Shown here piece by piece: positions 33,410 to 41,409 of a DNA stretch of 64,000 bases. Source of the DNA: Nonomuraea rubra (GTDB lineage Bacteria; Actinomycetota; Actinomycetes; Streptosporangiales; Streptosporangiaceae). The notes below the pieces were generated by a model. The model ran no database searches. It was not told where the DNA came from and saw only the letters and a program-made list of their open reading frames with translations. The stretch covers positions 9,593,001 through 9,657,000 of the forward strand of contig NZ_JACHMI010000001.1 in NCBI RefSeq assembly GCF_014207985.1. The letters run 5' to 3'. The position numbers and the translations under genes were made by a program. Numbering within the stretch: the first letter of the stretch is position 1; each line of letters opens with the position of its first letter.

Positions 33410-35670
33410 TGCGCAAACTCCTCGGCCTCGCCGCTCTGGCGGCGGGGCTGATCACCCCCCTTCCCGCCGCCGCGCAGGCGGCCCCCACCTACTCCAACCC
33501 CGTCTCGGCCGGGGTCGTCGACACCTTCCCCGACCCGACGATGATCCACGCCAAGGACGGCCTCTGGTACGCCTACGGCACCCAGAACCCCGTCTTCAAC
33601 AGCAAGGGCGAGGACGGCGAGCGCATCCTGCCGATCATGCGCTCGGCGGACATGGTGACCTGGGAGTACGCCGGCGAGGTGTTCACCCCGGAGACCAAGC
33701 CCGCCTGGCACAGGGACTCCCGCCTGTGGGCTCCGGACATCAGGTACATCGGCGGCCGTTACTACCTGTACTACTCGCTGGCCAGCGGCGACCTCGGCCT
33801 GGCCACCGCCCCGACGCCGACGGGCCCGTGGACCGACCGCGGTGACGTGCTGCCGGCCGCCACCCAGGCGAGCTGCCCGACCGGGCACATCGACCAGGCG
33901 CAGTTCACCGACGTCGACGGCACCCACTACATGTACTGGGGCAGCTACGACGTCATCTGCGTGGCCCGGATGAACGCCGACGCCACGCTCGTCGAGGGCA
34001 CCGCCACCCAGATCGCCAGGGGCCGCCGGATGGAGGGCGGCTACGTCGTCCGCCGCGACGGCCACTACTACCTGTTCTACTCCGACGCCGGCTGCTGCGA
34101 CGGCGCCTTCAGCGGCTACCAGGTCAAGGCCGGCCGCTCCACCAGCCCGCTCGGCCCGTTCACGGACGACGAGGGCGTGGACCTGATGGCGCTGACCAGC
34201 AAGGGCGCCATCGTCGCCGGTTCCAACGGCAACACGTGGGCCGGGCCCGGCCACAGCGGCTTCCAGACCGACCTGGCGGGCCAGGACTGGCTCGTCTACC
34301 ACGCGATCTCGACCGCCGACCCGGACTTCCCGCCGGTGGGCGGCGGGCGGCTGACGGCGCTGAGCAAGCGGCCGATGCTGATCGACCGGCTGGACTGGAT
34401 CGACGGCTGGCCGGTGGTCCGCGCCGGGGCCGGGCCGTCCGAGGGCGAGCAGCCGGCGCCGGTGACGTCGTACGAGGTGGGCGGCACGTTCGGCGAGGGC
34501 TCCCTGGCCGGCTGGCGCGTCACGAGCGGCTCCTGGGCGGCGAGGACGGAGCCGGACGCCCACGGCTACGCGTCGGGCGACGGCCACCTCGTCACGGCCG
34601 GCAAGACCGCCACGGCGAGCGTGCGGGCCCAGGCCGACCTGCGGGTCGCGGCCGGCGCGGCGGGGCTCACGCTCGCCTACGTCAACCGCAACAACCACGT
34701 GGCCGCCTGGCTGGACAAGGACCGCGGAGCGCTGGTCACCGACGTGGTGATCGGCGGCAGGAGCCGCGGCGGGTCGGTGACCCCGCTGCCCGCCGGGTTC
34801 GACTTCGGCACCTGGCACACCGTGGTGGCCGAGCTGCGCGGCACCGCGCTGAGCGTACAGGTCTCCGCCGACAAGCTCGGCGACCCCGTGGCGGAGCAGC
34901 GCCTCACGCTGCCGCGCGCCGCCGCCAGGCCCGGTTCCGCCGGGGTCGTGGCGCGGGGGCGGGCGGACGCCGACAACGCGGGCGCCGCCGAGCTCCACAC
35001 GCCGGTCACCCAGCGGGTCCCCGAGCCGCGGCCGGGCGAGCTGCTGCCGGAGTTCAGCGACGAGTTCGACGGCACGGCCGTGGGCCCGGCGTGGCAGTGG
35101 GTGCGCGGCCCCGCCGCCGGGGCGGCCGTCTCGGGCGGGAAGCTGTCGTGGCCGACCCAGAACGCCGAGCTGCACCTGGCCAACAACACGGCGTCGGTGC
35201 TGTGGCGGGAGGCGCCCGAGGGCGACTACACGGTCGAGACGAAGCTCAGGTTCGCGCCGGCGGTCGCCGCCCAGCAGGCCGGGCTGCTGCTGTACGAGAA
35301 CGACGACCGCTACTTCAAGATGGCCCACTCCGCGCTGCCGCTGCAGCGGGGCAACGGGGCCGTGCTGCAGATGAGCGAGTTCGGCAAGGAGGGCGAGCGG
35401 CCGACGACCAAGCCGCCGATCGCGGTGGCCAACGGGCCGATGTTCGGCGGGCCCGCGGCGGAGACGATGTGGTTGCGGCTGTCGTACCACTACGACGCGG
35501 CCAACCACGAGAACGAGGTGCGCGCGGCGACCAGCCGGGACGGTGAGCGCTGGGTGCACAACGGGGTCTGGACGCTGCCCGCGAAGAACAAGCTCAAGAT
35601 CGGCCTCGTCTCGATGAACCGGACGGGGACGGTCGCCGAGTTCGACTACGTACGGACTTATCGCGACTGA
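33409..35670 (+). CDS. Secreted GH43-family glycosidase with concanavalin-like C-terminal domains
   Basis: A 753-aa exported enzyme; Sec signal MRKLLGLAALAAGLITPLPAAAQA. The five-bladed GH43 propeller (about 27-345) has TFPDPTM (D42, general base), SRLWAPDIRYIGGRYYLYYS, GHIDQAQF (Asp, near 163) and RRMEGGYVV (Glu acid, near 207); this pattern is closest to arabinanases and arabinofuranosidases. Two beta-sandwich regions follow (about 360-540 and 550-750; FSDEFDGTAVGPAWQWVRG opens the GH43-type C2 domain). The ATG overlaps the sulfatase stop (TGATG). A long terminator follows. It probably trims an arabinose- or xylose-containing, perhaps sulfated, glycan outside the cell. Confidence 0.9.
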   Translation: MRKLLGLAALAAGLITPLPAAAQAAPTYSNPVSAGVVDTFPDPTMIHAKDGLWYAYGTQNPVFNSKGEDGERILPIMRSADMVTWEYAGEVFTPETKPAWHRDSRLWAPDIRYIGGRYYLYYSLASGDLGLATAPTPTGPWTDRGDVLPAATQASCPTGHIDQAQFTDVDGTHYMYWGSYDVICVARMNADATLVEGTATQIARGRRMEGGYVVRRDGHYYLFYSDAGCCDGAFSGYQVKAGRSTSPLGPFTDDEGVDLMALTSKGAIVAGSNGNTWAGPGHSGFQTDLAGQDWLVYHAISTADPDFPPVGGGRLTALSKRPMLIDRLDWIDGWPVVRAGAGPSEGEQPAPVTSYEVGGTFGEGSLAGWRVTSGSWAARTEPDAHGYASGDGHLVTAGKTATASVRAQADLRVAAGAAGLTLAYVNRNNHVAAWLDKDRGALVTDVVIGGRSRGGSVTPLPAGFDFGTWHTVVAELRGTALSVQVSADKLGDPVAEQRLTLPRAAARPGSAGVVARGRADADNAGAAELHTPVTQRVPEPRPGELLPEFSDEFDGTAVGPAWQWVRGPAAGAAVSGGKLSWPTQNAELHLANNTASVLWREAPEGDYTVETKLRFAPAVAAQQAGLLLYENDDRYFKMAHSALPLQRGNGAVLQMSEFGKEGERPTTKPPIAVANGPMFGGPAAETMWLRLSYHYDAANHENEVRAATSRDGERWVHNGVWTLPAKNKLKIGLVSMNRTGTVAEFDYVRTYRD

Positions 35671-35674
35671 TGCA

Positions 35675-35706
35675 CGCCCCCGGTGGCTTCTCCGCCATCG
35701 GGGGCG
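35675..35706 (+). terminator. Terminator of the ROK-ABC-sulfatase-GH43 operon
   Basis: CGCCCCCGGTGGC and GCCATCGGGGGCG pair over 13 bp with one G.U wobble around loop TTCTCC. The stem begins 4 nt after the GH43 stop and is followed by ATTCCCGTTCT, a modest U-rich tail. Confidence 0.82.
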
Positions 35707-35784
35707 ATTCCCGTTCTGCGAAACGTGTCCCCTCCGGTACGCCGAGTGTGCTTGACTCCCGCCTGGCGACCTCTGGGAGGGTTC

Positions 35785-36795
35785 ATGGGGGAGTTGGTGG
35801 GGATCGACCCCCGCGGTGCGCATGACCTGATCCGCCGGATGGAGGCGGTGAAGGCGTTCCTGGGCAGGACGCGGCCCGGGCTCGACGCGGCGATCGCCGA
35901 AGCGGGCCAGGACTGGGCCGGCCGCCAGGGCAGCACGGCCCTGCATCGCGCGTGGGCGTTCCTCCACGAGGCCCAGCATGACCTCAAGTGGCGCATCGAC
36001 ACCGTGGAACAGCTCGTGCCGGTGCGCGAGCGCGGCCTGCTCACGGCCACCTTCCCGTTCTCCGCCGAGTCCGAGGCCCGGCACGAGGCCGAGCAGGCGG
36101 CCGCCGCCATCCGTGGGGCCCTCGACGCCCCTTCCTCGTCCGGCCCGGCCGCCACCCAGGTGGCTCAGGCCGTCGCCGCCACGGCCGGCAAGGCCGGCGA
36201 CCCCGCGTACGCGGCGGCCCTGCTGGCGGCGCTCGGACCGGACGCCTTCGTCCACGCCCTGCACGCCCTGACCACCACGAACGACCACCCCACCCTTCCG
36301 CCGGACACGCCCCAGGACGCGAGCGAAGCACCCACCGGCACGCCACAAGGCGCCGCCGACACGCACAGCGCCACCCCCGAGGCGACGCAAAGCCCAGGCG
36401 CCGCGTTGCTGGCGAGGGCCTTTGCCAGTGCGGAGCGGACGGGGCGGCTCGGGGACGAGTGGCAGGCGGTGGCGGAGAGCGCTTCACCGCAGGCACTCAG
36501 CGCGCTGGTGTCGCTCGCCGGGCAGTCCGGCGCCGTACTCCACCGGGTCGCGCTCGCCCTGCTCGACCGCCCCGAGCCCGGCACGGAACTGCACGGCCTC
36601 ATCACCGCCTACGCCGCCAACCCGCTGGCGTTCCAGCAGTTCCTGGCCGAGCACCCGCGCGAGACCGGAACGCTGCTGGCCACCGGCGACCCCGCCCTGC
36701 CGGCCGCGCTGGACGAGGCGCTCAAGCCGGGTGCCGGCGCCGACGGGCTGCGGGAGCGGGCGTGGGCGAACGTCCGGAGCCTCGGCGGCGGCTGA
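35785..36795 (+). CDS. WXG100-like protein with long C-terminal extension
   Basis: A 336-aa protein with no signal peptide. The first 90 residues are helical with a WxG-type turn (EAGQDWAGRQGS) between two long helices, the plan of WXG100/ESX substrates and ESX-like effector N-termini. The rest is Ala-rich with a Pro/Thr-rich low-complexity stretch (TPQDASEAPTGTPQGAADTH, about 200-220) and a helical C-terminus. ATG 35785 has SD GGGAGG. The next gene, 2 nt on, codes another WXG-type protein, so they may form a heterodimer. No T7SS ATPase or membrane component is nearby; function unknown. Confidence 0.7.
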   Translation: MGELVGIDPRGAHDLIRRMEAVKAFLGRTRPGLDAAIAEAGQDWAGRQGSTALHRAWAFLHEAQHDLKWRIDTVEQLVPVRERGLLTATFPFSAESEARHEAEQAAAAIRGALDAPSSSGPAATQVAQAVAATAGKAGDPAYAAALLAALGPDAFVHALHALTTTNDHPTLPPDTPQDASEAPTGTPQGAADTHSATPEATQSPGAALLARAFASAERTGRLGDEWQAVAESASPQALSALVSLAGQSGAVLHRVALALLDRPEPGTELHGLITAYAANPLAFQQFLAEHPRETGTLLATGDPALPAALDEALKPGAGADGLRERAWANVRSLGGG

Positions 36796-36797
36796 CG

Positions 36798-37091
36798 ATG
36801 CCGACCAAGGACCAGCTGCTCCGCGAGGCCGCCGACAAGGAGGCGCTCGCCGTCACGTTCCTGCGCTACGCCAGGGCGCTGCCGGAGGCGCTGGAGGACC
36901 TCCCGTCCCGCCCGGGCGACTACGAGCCCTTCTGGCGGGGCCCGGCCGCGCAGCGGTTCATCACCCAGGTACTCAGGCTGCGCAGGGAGCTGGACGACCT
37001 GGAGGACGACTGCCTGGCCACCGCCGAGAGCCTGCGCCGCCGCGCCAGGCGGCTGCGCGAGCAGGCCGCGCAGGTCGCCGGCCCCGCCTGA
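36798..37091 (+). CDS. Small WXG100-like helical protein
   Basis: A 97-aa all-helical protein, mostly charged, with YEPFWRGPAAQRF (about 40-52), a WxG turn in the middle, and a long basic second helix (ESLRRRARRLREQAAQV). Size and layout match WXG100 helical-hairpin proteins. It starts 2 nt after the stop of the larger WXG-like gene and is certainly in the same transcript. Immediately downstream lies a rearrangement scar. Confidence 0.72.
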   Translation: MPTKDQLLREAADKEALAVTFLRYARALPEALEDLPSRPGDYEPFWRGPAAQRFITQVLRLRRELDDLEDDCLATAESLRRRARRLREQAAQVAGPA

Positions 37092-37097
37092 GAGGGG

Positions 37098-37178
37098 TCA
37101 GTGCGCGCCGACGTCGGACGACAGCCGCTGGGCGAGGTAGATCGGCACCACGGAGGCCACGATGAGCGCGGCGGCGTC
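37098..37178 (-). pseudogene. ABC permease C-terminal remnant
   Basis: On the minus strand the frame reads AALIVASVVPIYLAQRLSSD, then VGAH and a stop at 37098. This is the characteristic last helix and tail (PxYLAQRLS) of polyamine/iron-type ABC permeases. Only about 24 codons remain; homology ends at about 37172 where the plus-strand regulator remnant begins. No start or upstream part exists. Confidence 0.55.
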
Positions 37179-37413
37179 GCAGTCGGCACGACTCACTCAG
37201 GAGGAGATCCGGTTACAGGCCGACATCGGGCCGTTGCTCTGGCTTCCGTACGACGAGCCCGGCGGGCACGATGAGGCCACGGCCCAGCATCGCGCCATCG
37301 CCGAGGCCATCCGCCGCGGAGACCCCGGCCAGGCCCGCGACCTGGCCGAACAGCATGTGCTCGACGCGATCGAACGGCTGATCGAGCTGCGGTTGCGGCT
37401 GGCGGACGCCTGA
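37162..37413 (+). pseudogene. GntR/FadR-type regulator remnant (end of FCD domain)
   Basis: From about 37186 the frame encodes LTQEEIRLQADIGPLLWLPY then HRAIAEAIRRGDPGQARDLA and QHVLDAIERLIE, the last helices of an FCD ligand-binding domain (HRAIxxAIxxGDxxxA motif). The winged HTH and most of the FCD domain are absent. The preceding codons (37162-37185) derive from the opposite-strand permease remnant. It may be translated as an 83-aa peptide but cannot bind DNA. The following cache-domain gene may have belonged to the same original locus. Confidence 0.7.
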
Positions 37414-37480
37414 CCGCGCCACGGCCCGGCAGGCGCGGCGGCCGTGGCGGGCGCGACCACAGGCACGGAGGTAGCGCGCG

Positions 37481-38227
37481 ATGCCCCAGCCCTCGACCCC
37501 CACCACCACGGCCGCCCGCGTCGAGCGGGCCGTCTCCCGCGTCGGCGAGACGGCGCAGGGCGTGTTCACCGCCCTGGACGAGGTCCGCGACCGCACGGCC
37601 GAGCTCGCCAGGACGCGGCACCCCCTGGCCAAGGGTGACCTGGCGGCGCTGCGGCCGGCGCTCTTCCGCCACCTCGGCGGGCTCGTCGCGGGCATCGGGT
37701 TCATCGCCGCGCCGGGGCTGCTGGCGGACGCGCCGTGGTACCTGGAGTGGTGGCAGGACGACTCCTCGGGCCGGCCGGTGCAGCTCCTGCGCAACCTCGA
37801 CCCGGCCAGCAGCGCGTTCTACGACTACACGCACTGGGAGTGGTACGCGGGGCCGAGCGCGGGGGCCACGCGGACGATCTGCGGCCCGTACGTGGACTAC
37901 CTGTGCACCGACGAGTACAGCCTCACGCTGTCGGTGCCGGTGACGGCCGGGGGCGCGTTCGTCGGGGTGGCGGCGGCCGACGTGTTCGTGCGGCGGTTCG
38001 AAGAGGCGGTCGTGCCGGTGCTGCGCGAGGTGCCGGTGCCCGCGTTCGTGATCAGCGAGGCGGGGCGGATCGTGGCGTCGAACACCGCGAAGTGGATCGG
38101 CGGGTCGGCGTTCCGCGGCGAGGCGGGCTTCGACGTGCACCCGTGCGACGGGCTGCCGCTGTCGCTCGTCGCCGCAAACGCCGCAAGCGACTTGCGTGTT
38201 CCACGCAAGAATTTGAGGCAGCACTGA
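37481..38227 (+). CDS. Cache-domain (PDC sensor) protein
   Basis: A 248-aa soluble protein without signal peptide or membrane helix. The central region (WYLEWWQDD, FYDYTHWEWYAGP, TICGPYVDYLCTDEYSLTLSVPVTAGGAFVGVAAADV, about 85-170) is a PDC/dCache-like ligand-binding fold. The following VISEAGRIVASNT resembles a second PAS-like strand. Such stand-alone cache proteins in actinobacteria often accompany FadR-type regulators and amine or amino-acid transport genes; here those are only remnants (37098-37413). The C-terminal tail (ANAASDLRVPRKNL) overlaps an inverted-repeat element and may not be original coding sequence. Confidence 0.72.
   Translation: MPQPSTPTTTAARVERAVSRVGETAQGVFTALDEVRDRTAELARTRHPLAKGDLAALRPALFRHLGGLVAGIGFIAAPGLLADAPWYLEWWQDDSSGRPVQLLRNLDPASSAFYDYTHWEWYAGPSAGATRTICGPYVDYLCTDEYSLTLSVPVTAGGAFVGVAAADVFVRRFEEAVVPVLREVPVPAFVISEAGRIVASNTAKWIGGSAFRGEAGFDVHPCDGLPLSLVAANAASDLRVPRKNLRQH
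38191..38209. promoter_or_regulatory. Perfect inverted repeat upstream of the GH87-like gene
   Basis: CTTGCGTG-TTC-CACGCAAG (8-bp arms). It is nested with a second dyad, GCAAG-CGA-CTTGC (38184-38196). Both sit 96-121 nt upstream of the ATG at 38305, in a patch that turns AT-rich (AAGAATTTGAGG). A probable operator for the downstream glycosidase gene; the regulator is unknown. Confidence 0.6.
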
Positions 38228-38304
38228 AAGTAGTTCACAGGGCCTTGTGGAGCGGTGTGCGGGCGGCCTAAATTCACCTCACCCCCCGAGAGAATCGAGC
38301 ACGC

Positions 38305-40299
38305 ATGCCCCGCTCCACCCTCACCGCGGCGCTCCTCGCCGCCGCCGTGGCCTGCGGCCTCCTGGCCCCGCCGGCCTCCGCGACATCGGCCGGGTCCGCC
38401 GCGCCCGTGGTGACCCGGGCGGCCCTGGATCCGGCGCTGGTCGCGGGCCGGGGCGCCACCGTGGCGTTCGCCGAGCAGGAGGCGGAGAACGCCGTCACCT
38501 CCGGCACGGTCATCGGCCCCGACCGCACCGCGTACACGCTGCCCGCCGAAGCGTCGGGACGCAAGGCGGTGCGGCTGGCGCCGGGGCAGCACGTCGAGTT
38601 CACGCTGCCGGCCAGGGCGAACGCGATCACCGTGCGCTACAGCATCCCGGACGCGCCCGGCGGGGGCGGCATCACCGCGCCGCTCGACGTCACCGTCAAC
38701 GGCGGGCGCCGCACCACGATGACGCTGACGTCGCAGTACGCCTGGCTGTACAACCAGTACCCGTTCTCCAACGACCCCGGCGCCGGCCTGCTGCACCCCG
38801 ACTGGTGGATCACCGAGTGCGCGTGCGTGCCCAGCGCGACCACGCCCCCGCCGGTGATCGCCAAGCCGTTCCGCCCGAACCACTTCTACGACGAGCAGCG
38901 CCTGCTCCTCGGCCGCACGTACCGGGCGGGCGACCGGGTGCGGCTGACCGTCCCGGCGGGCAGCAAGGCGGAGTGGACGGTCATCGACCTGCTCGACTCC
39001 GAGCTCGTCGGCCCGCCCAAGATCGAGCCGCGGGCGGCCAACGTGCTGGCGTTCGGCGCGGACCCGACCGGGCGGCGCGACTCGGCGCGGGCGATCGACC
39101 AGGCCATCGCGTACGCCAAGCGCAAAGGGCTGAAGGTGTACCTCCCGCCGGGGACGTACCAGGTGAACCGGCACATCATCGTGGACGACGTGACGATCAC
39201 CGGCGCGGGCAACTGGTACACGATCGTCAAGGGCCGCGAGGTCGCCCTGCCGGCCCCGGCGCCGGACGGCTCCGTGCACACGGGCGTCGGCTTCTACGGC
39301 CGGCCCGCCTCGGAGGGAGGCAGCCGCGACGTGCACCTGTCGGACTTCGCGATCGAGGGCGACGTACGCGAGCGCATCGACACCGACCAGGTCAACGGCA
39401 TCGGCGGCGCGATGAGCGACTCCACCATCGACGGCCTGCACATCCGGCACACCAAGGTCGGCATGTGGTTCGACGGCCCGATGGCGAACCTGCGGATCAC
39501 GAACAACATCATCGTCGACCAGATCGCCGACGCCATCAACTTCCACACCGGCGTCTCCGGCTCGCGCGTGTCGAACAACTTCATCCGCAACACCGGTGAC
39601 GACGCCCTGGCCATGTGGTCGGAGAAGAGCGCCAACACGGGCAACACGATCGACCACAACACCGTGCAGACGCCCGTACTGGCCAACGGCATCGCCGTCT
39701 ACGGCGGCACCGACAACACGATCTCCGGCAACCTCGTCGCCGACCCGATCAGGGAGGGCAGCGCGCTCCAGGTCGGCTCCCGCTTCGGCGCAGAACCCTT
39801 CGCGGGGCGGCTGGACATCACCGGCAACACCACCGTACGGTCCGGCACGTACGAGCTGAACTGGAACATCGGGCTGGGCGCCCTCTGGTTCTACGCGCTG
39901 GAGCGGGACATCTCCGCCGACATCCGGGTGACGGGCAACGACTTCCTCGACAACACCTACAACGCGATCATGCTGGTCAGCGAGTGGTCGGTGAAGGACC
40001 TGTACGCGATCGACGGGGTGCACTTCAAGGACATCCGGGTGGACGGCACCGGCGCCTCGGTGGTCAGCGCCCGGGTGAAGGGCTCGGCCACCTTCGAGAA
40101 CGTCGACGCCCGCAACGTGGGCGCGGTCGGCGTCAACAACTGCGGGTCGTTCGGCTTCCCCGCCACCGGCTCCGAGTTCTCGCTCGCGGATCGCGGCGGC
40201 AACGACGGCGGCTGGCTGGCCCCCTGGCTCCTGCCCAACACCATCACCTGCGACGACCGCCCGCCTGTCGTCCCGCCCCCGGCCCCCTCCCCCTGGTGA
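38305..40299 (+). CDS. Secreted beta-helix glycosidase, GH87-like (alpha-1,3-glucanase/mycodextranase type)
   Basis: A 664-aa exported protein with a Sec signal (LLAAAVACGLLAPPASA). Residues 50-220 look like a CBM-type beta-sandwich (FAEQEAENAVTSGTV, HVEFTLPARANAITVRYSIP). A parallel beta-helix follows from VLAFGADPTGRRDSARAIDQ (about 249) with repeated N/D turns. The pair ADAINFH (about 408) and NTGDDALAMWSE (about 429) recalls the catalytic Asp cluster of GH87 enzymes; the family call is from memory of that motif. It would attack fungal alpha-1,3-glucan or related polymers. A Pro-rich tail (RPPVVPPPAPSPW) ends the protein. Confidence 0.72.
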   Translation: MPRSTLTAALLAAAVACGLLAPPASATSAGSAAPVVTRAALDPALVAGRGATVAFAEQEAENAVTSGTVIGPDRTAYTLPAEASGRKAVRLAPGQHVEFTLPARANAITVRYSIPDAPGGGGITAPLDVTVNGGRRTTMTLTSQYAWLYNQYPFSNDPGAGLLHPDWWITECACVPSATTPPPVIAKPFRPNHFYDEQRLLLGRTYRAGDRVRLTVPAGSKAEWTVIDLLDSELVGPPKIEPRAANVLAFGADPTGRRDSARAIDQAIAYAKRKGLKVYLPPGTYQVNRHIIVDDVTITGAGNWYTIVKGREVALPAPAPDGSVHTGVGFYGRPASEGGSRDVHLSDFAIEGDVRERIDTDQVNGIGGAMSDSTIDGLHIRHTKVGMWFDGPMANLRITNNIIVDQIADAINFHTGVSGSRVSNNFIRNTGDDALAMWSEKSANTGNTIDHNTVQTPVLANGIAVYGGTDNTISGNLVADPIREGSALQVGSRFGAEPFAGRLDITGNTTVRSGTYELNWNIGLGALWFYALERDISADIRVTGNDFLDNTYNAIMLVSEWSVKDLYAIDGVHFKDIRVDGTGASVVSARVKGSATFENVDARNVGAVGVNNCGSFGFPATGSEFSLADRGGNDGGWLAPWLLPNTITCDDRPPVVPPPAPSPW

Positions 40300-40334
40300 C
40301 CCGCGCCGCCCCGCCCCGCGTCGAGCGGGGCGGG

Positions 40335-40404
40335 GGCATCGGAGCGCCGGTCAGCCGAGCGGGGCGGGGCATCGGGGCGGGCATCGGGGCGCCGGTCAGC
40401 CGAG
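40335..40404. repeat. 45-bp-spaced direct repeat duplicating the 3' end of the FAH gene
   Basis: GGCATCGG(A/G)GCGCCGGTCA then GCCGAG occurs at 40335-40359 and 40380-40404 (24/25 identical). The second copy spans the stop of the minus-strand FAH-family gene; the first lies beyond it in the convergent intergenic gap (40300-40395). Confidence 0.8.
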
Positions 40405-41262
40405 GTCCGGCACGCCCCTGACCACCGTGGTCGACAACGTGCCGATCTCGCCGATGCCGATCGTGACCGTGTCGCCGTCGTGCAGCGTGAACGGCAGGTC
40501 CGGCACCAGGCACGTGCCGGTGGCCAGCACGGCCCCGTCGGGGAAGACGTCGGCGCGGTAGAGGTAGCCGGCCAGGTCGTCCAGCCGCCGGTTGAGCTGG
40601 GAGGTGCTGGCCTTGCCGTCCCACACCGTCTCGCCCGCCCTGGCGATGCTGAGCGAGATGTCCAGCGCGTACGGGTCGGCGACCTCCCACGCGGGCCTGA
40701 TCGCCGGCCCGACCGCGCAACCGCCCAGGTAGATCTTGGCCTGCGGCAGGTAGAGCGGGTTGACGCCCTCGATGGTGCGCGAGCTGACGTCGTCCACGAC
40801 CGTGTAGCCGACGATCTCGCCGGACGCGTTCAGCACCAGGCCGAGCTCCGGCTCGGGCACGTCGATCTCGGAGTCCGTGCGTACGGCGATGCGCCCGCCG
40901 TGCCCGGCGACCTTCCACGCCACCGACTTGAAGAACAGCTCGGGCCGCTCGGCCTCGTACACCAGCTCGTACACGTCGGCGGCCCGCTCGCTCTCCAGCA
41001 CGCGCGCCTCCCGCGAGCGCCGGTACGTCACGCCGGCCGCCCACACCTCCATGCGCCCGTCCACCGGGGGCAGCAGCGGCACGGAGCCCGACGGGTGCCG
41101 CGTCCCGTCCGCGGACGTGCAGCGCTCCCGCAGCTCATCGGAGGACAGGCGGAGCAGCTCGCCGACGCTGGTGATCCCGGCCAGCTCCACCACCTGCTCA
41201 CCGTCGTCGACCCCGACCGCGTCGGTGCCGGTCAGAGGGCTGGTGAACCGTACGATCTGCAT
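40396..41262 (-). CDS. Fumarylacetoacetate hydrolase (FAH) family protein
   Basis: A 288-aa FAH-fold enzyme. AGVTYRRSREARVLES (about 85-100) and VYEAERPELFFKS are typical of the subgroup containing 2-keto-3-deoxy-pentonate dehydratases. The metal ligands lie in VPEPELGLVL (two Glu, near 148) and the following VGYTVVDDVSSRTIEG (Asp). Members cleave or dehydrate 2-oxo acids; a role in pentonate breakdown would fit the pentose-active GH43 nearby but is inference. ATG 41262 has SD AGGAG; the frame could extend to 41295 without an SD. Confidence 0.85.
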   Translation of the reverse strand: MQIVRFTSPLTGTDAVGVDDGEQVVELAGITSVGELLRLSSDELRERCTSADGTRHPSGSVPLLPPVDGRMEVWAAGVTYRRSREARVLESERAADVYELVYEAERPELFFKSVAWKVAGHGGRIAVRTDSEIDVPEPELGLVLNASGEIVGYTVVDDVSSRTIEGVNPLYLPQAKIYLGGCAVGPAIRPAWEVADPYALDISLSIARAGETVWDGKASTSQLNRRLDDLAGYLYRADVFPDGAVLATGTCLVPDLPFTLHDGDTVTIGIGEIGTLSTTVVRGVPDLG

Positions 41263-41409
41263 TCCTGCTCCTAGCTCCATCAGACGAGGGGGCACGGGTC
41301 ATCCGATGAATGTCCCCTTATGGGATCAACTTAGTAGTTCGCCGCGGCGAGCGGGAGGGGAGAGGTGTCATGGTGTTCGCTCCGGCTCCGGCCGATCGAG
41401 CCGGCCGGC

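Noticed and set aside
33364..36390. A 1008-codon minus-strand open frame opposite the GH43 gene
   Set aside because: Antisense shadow; GH43 motifs, signal peptide and start overlap support the plus strand.
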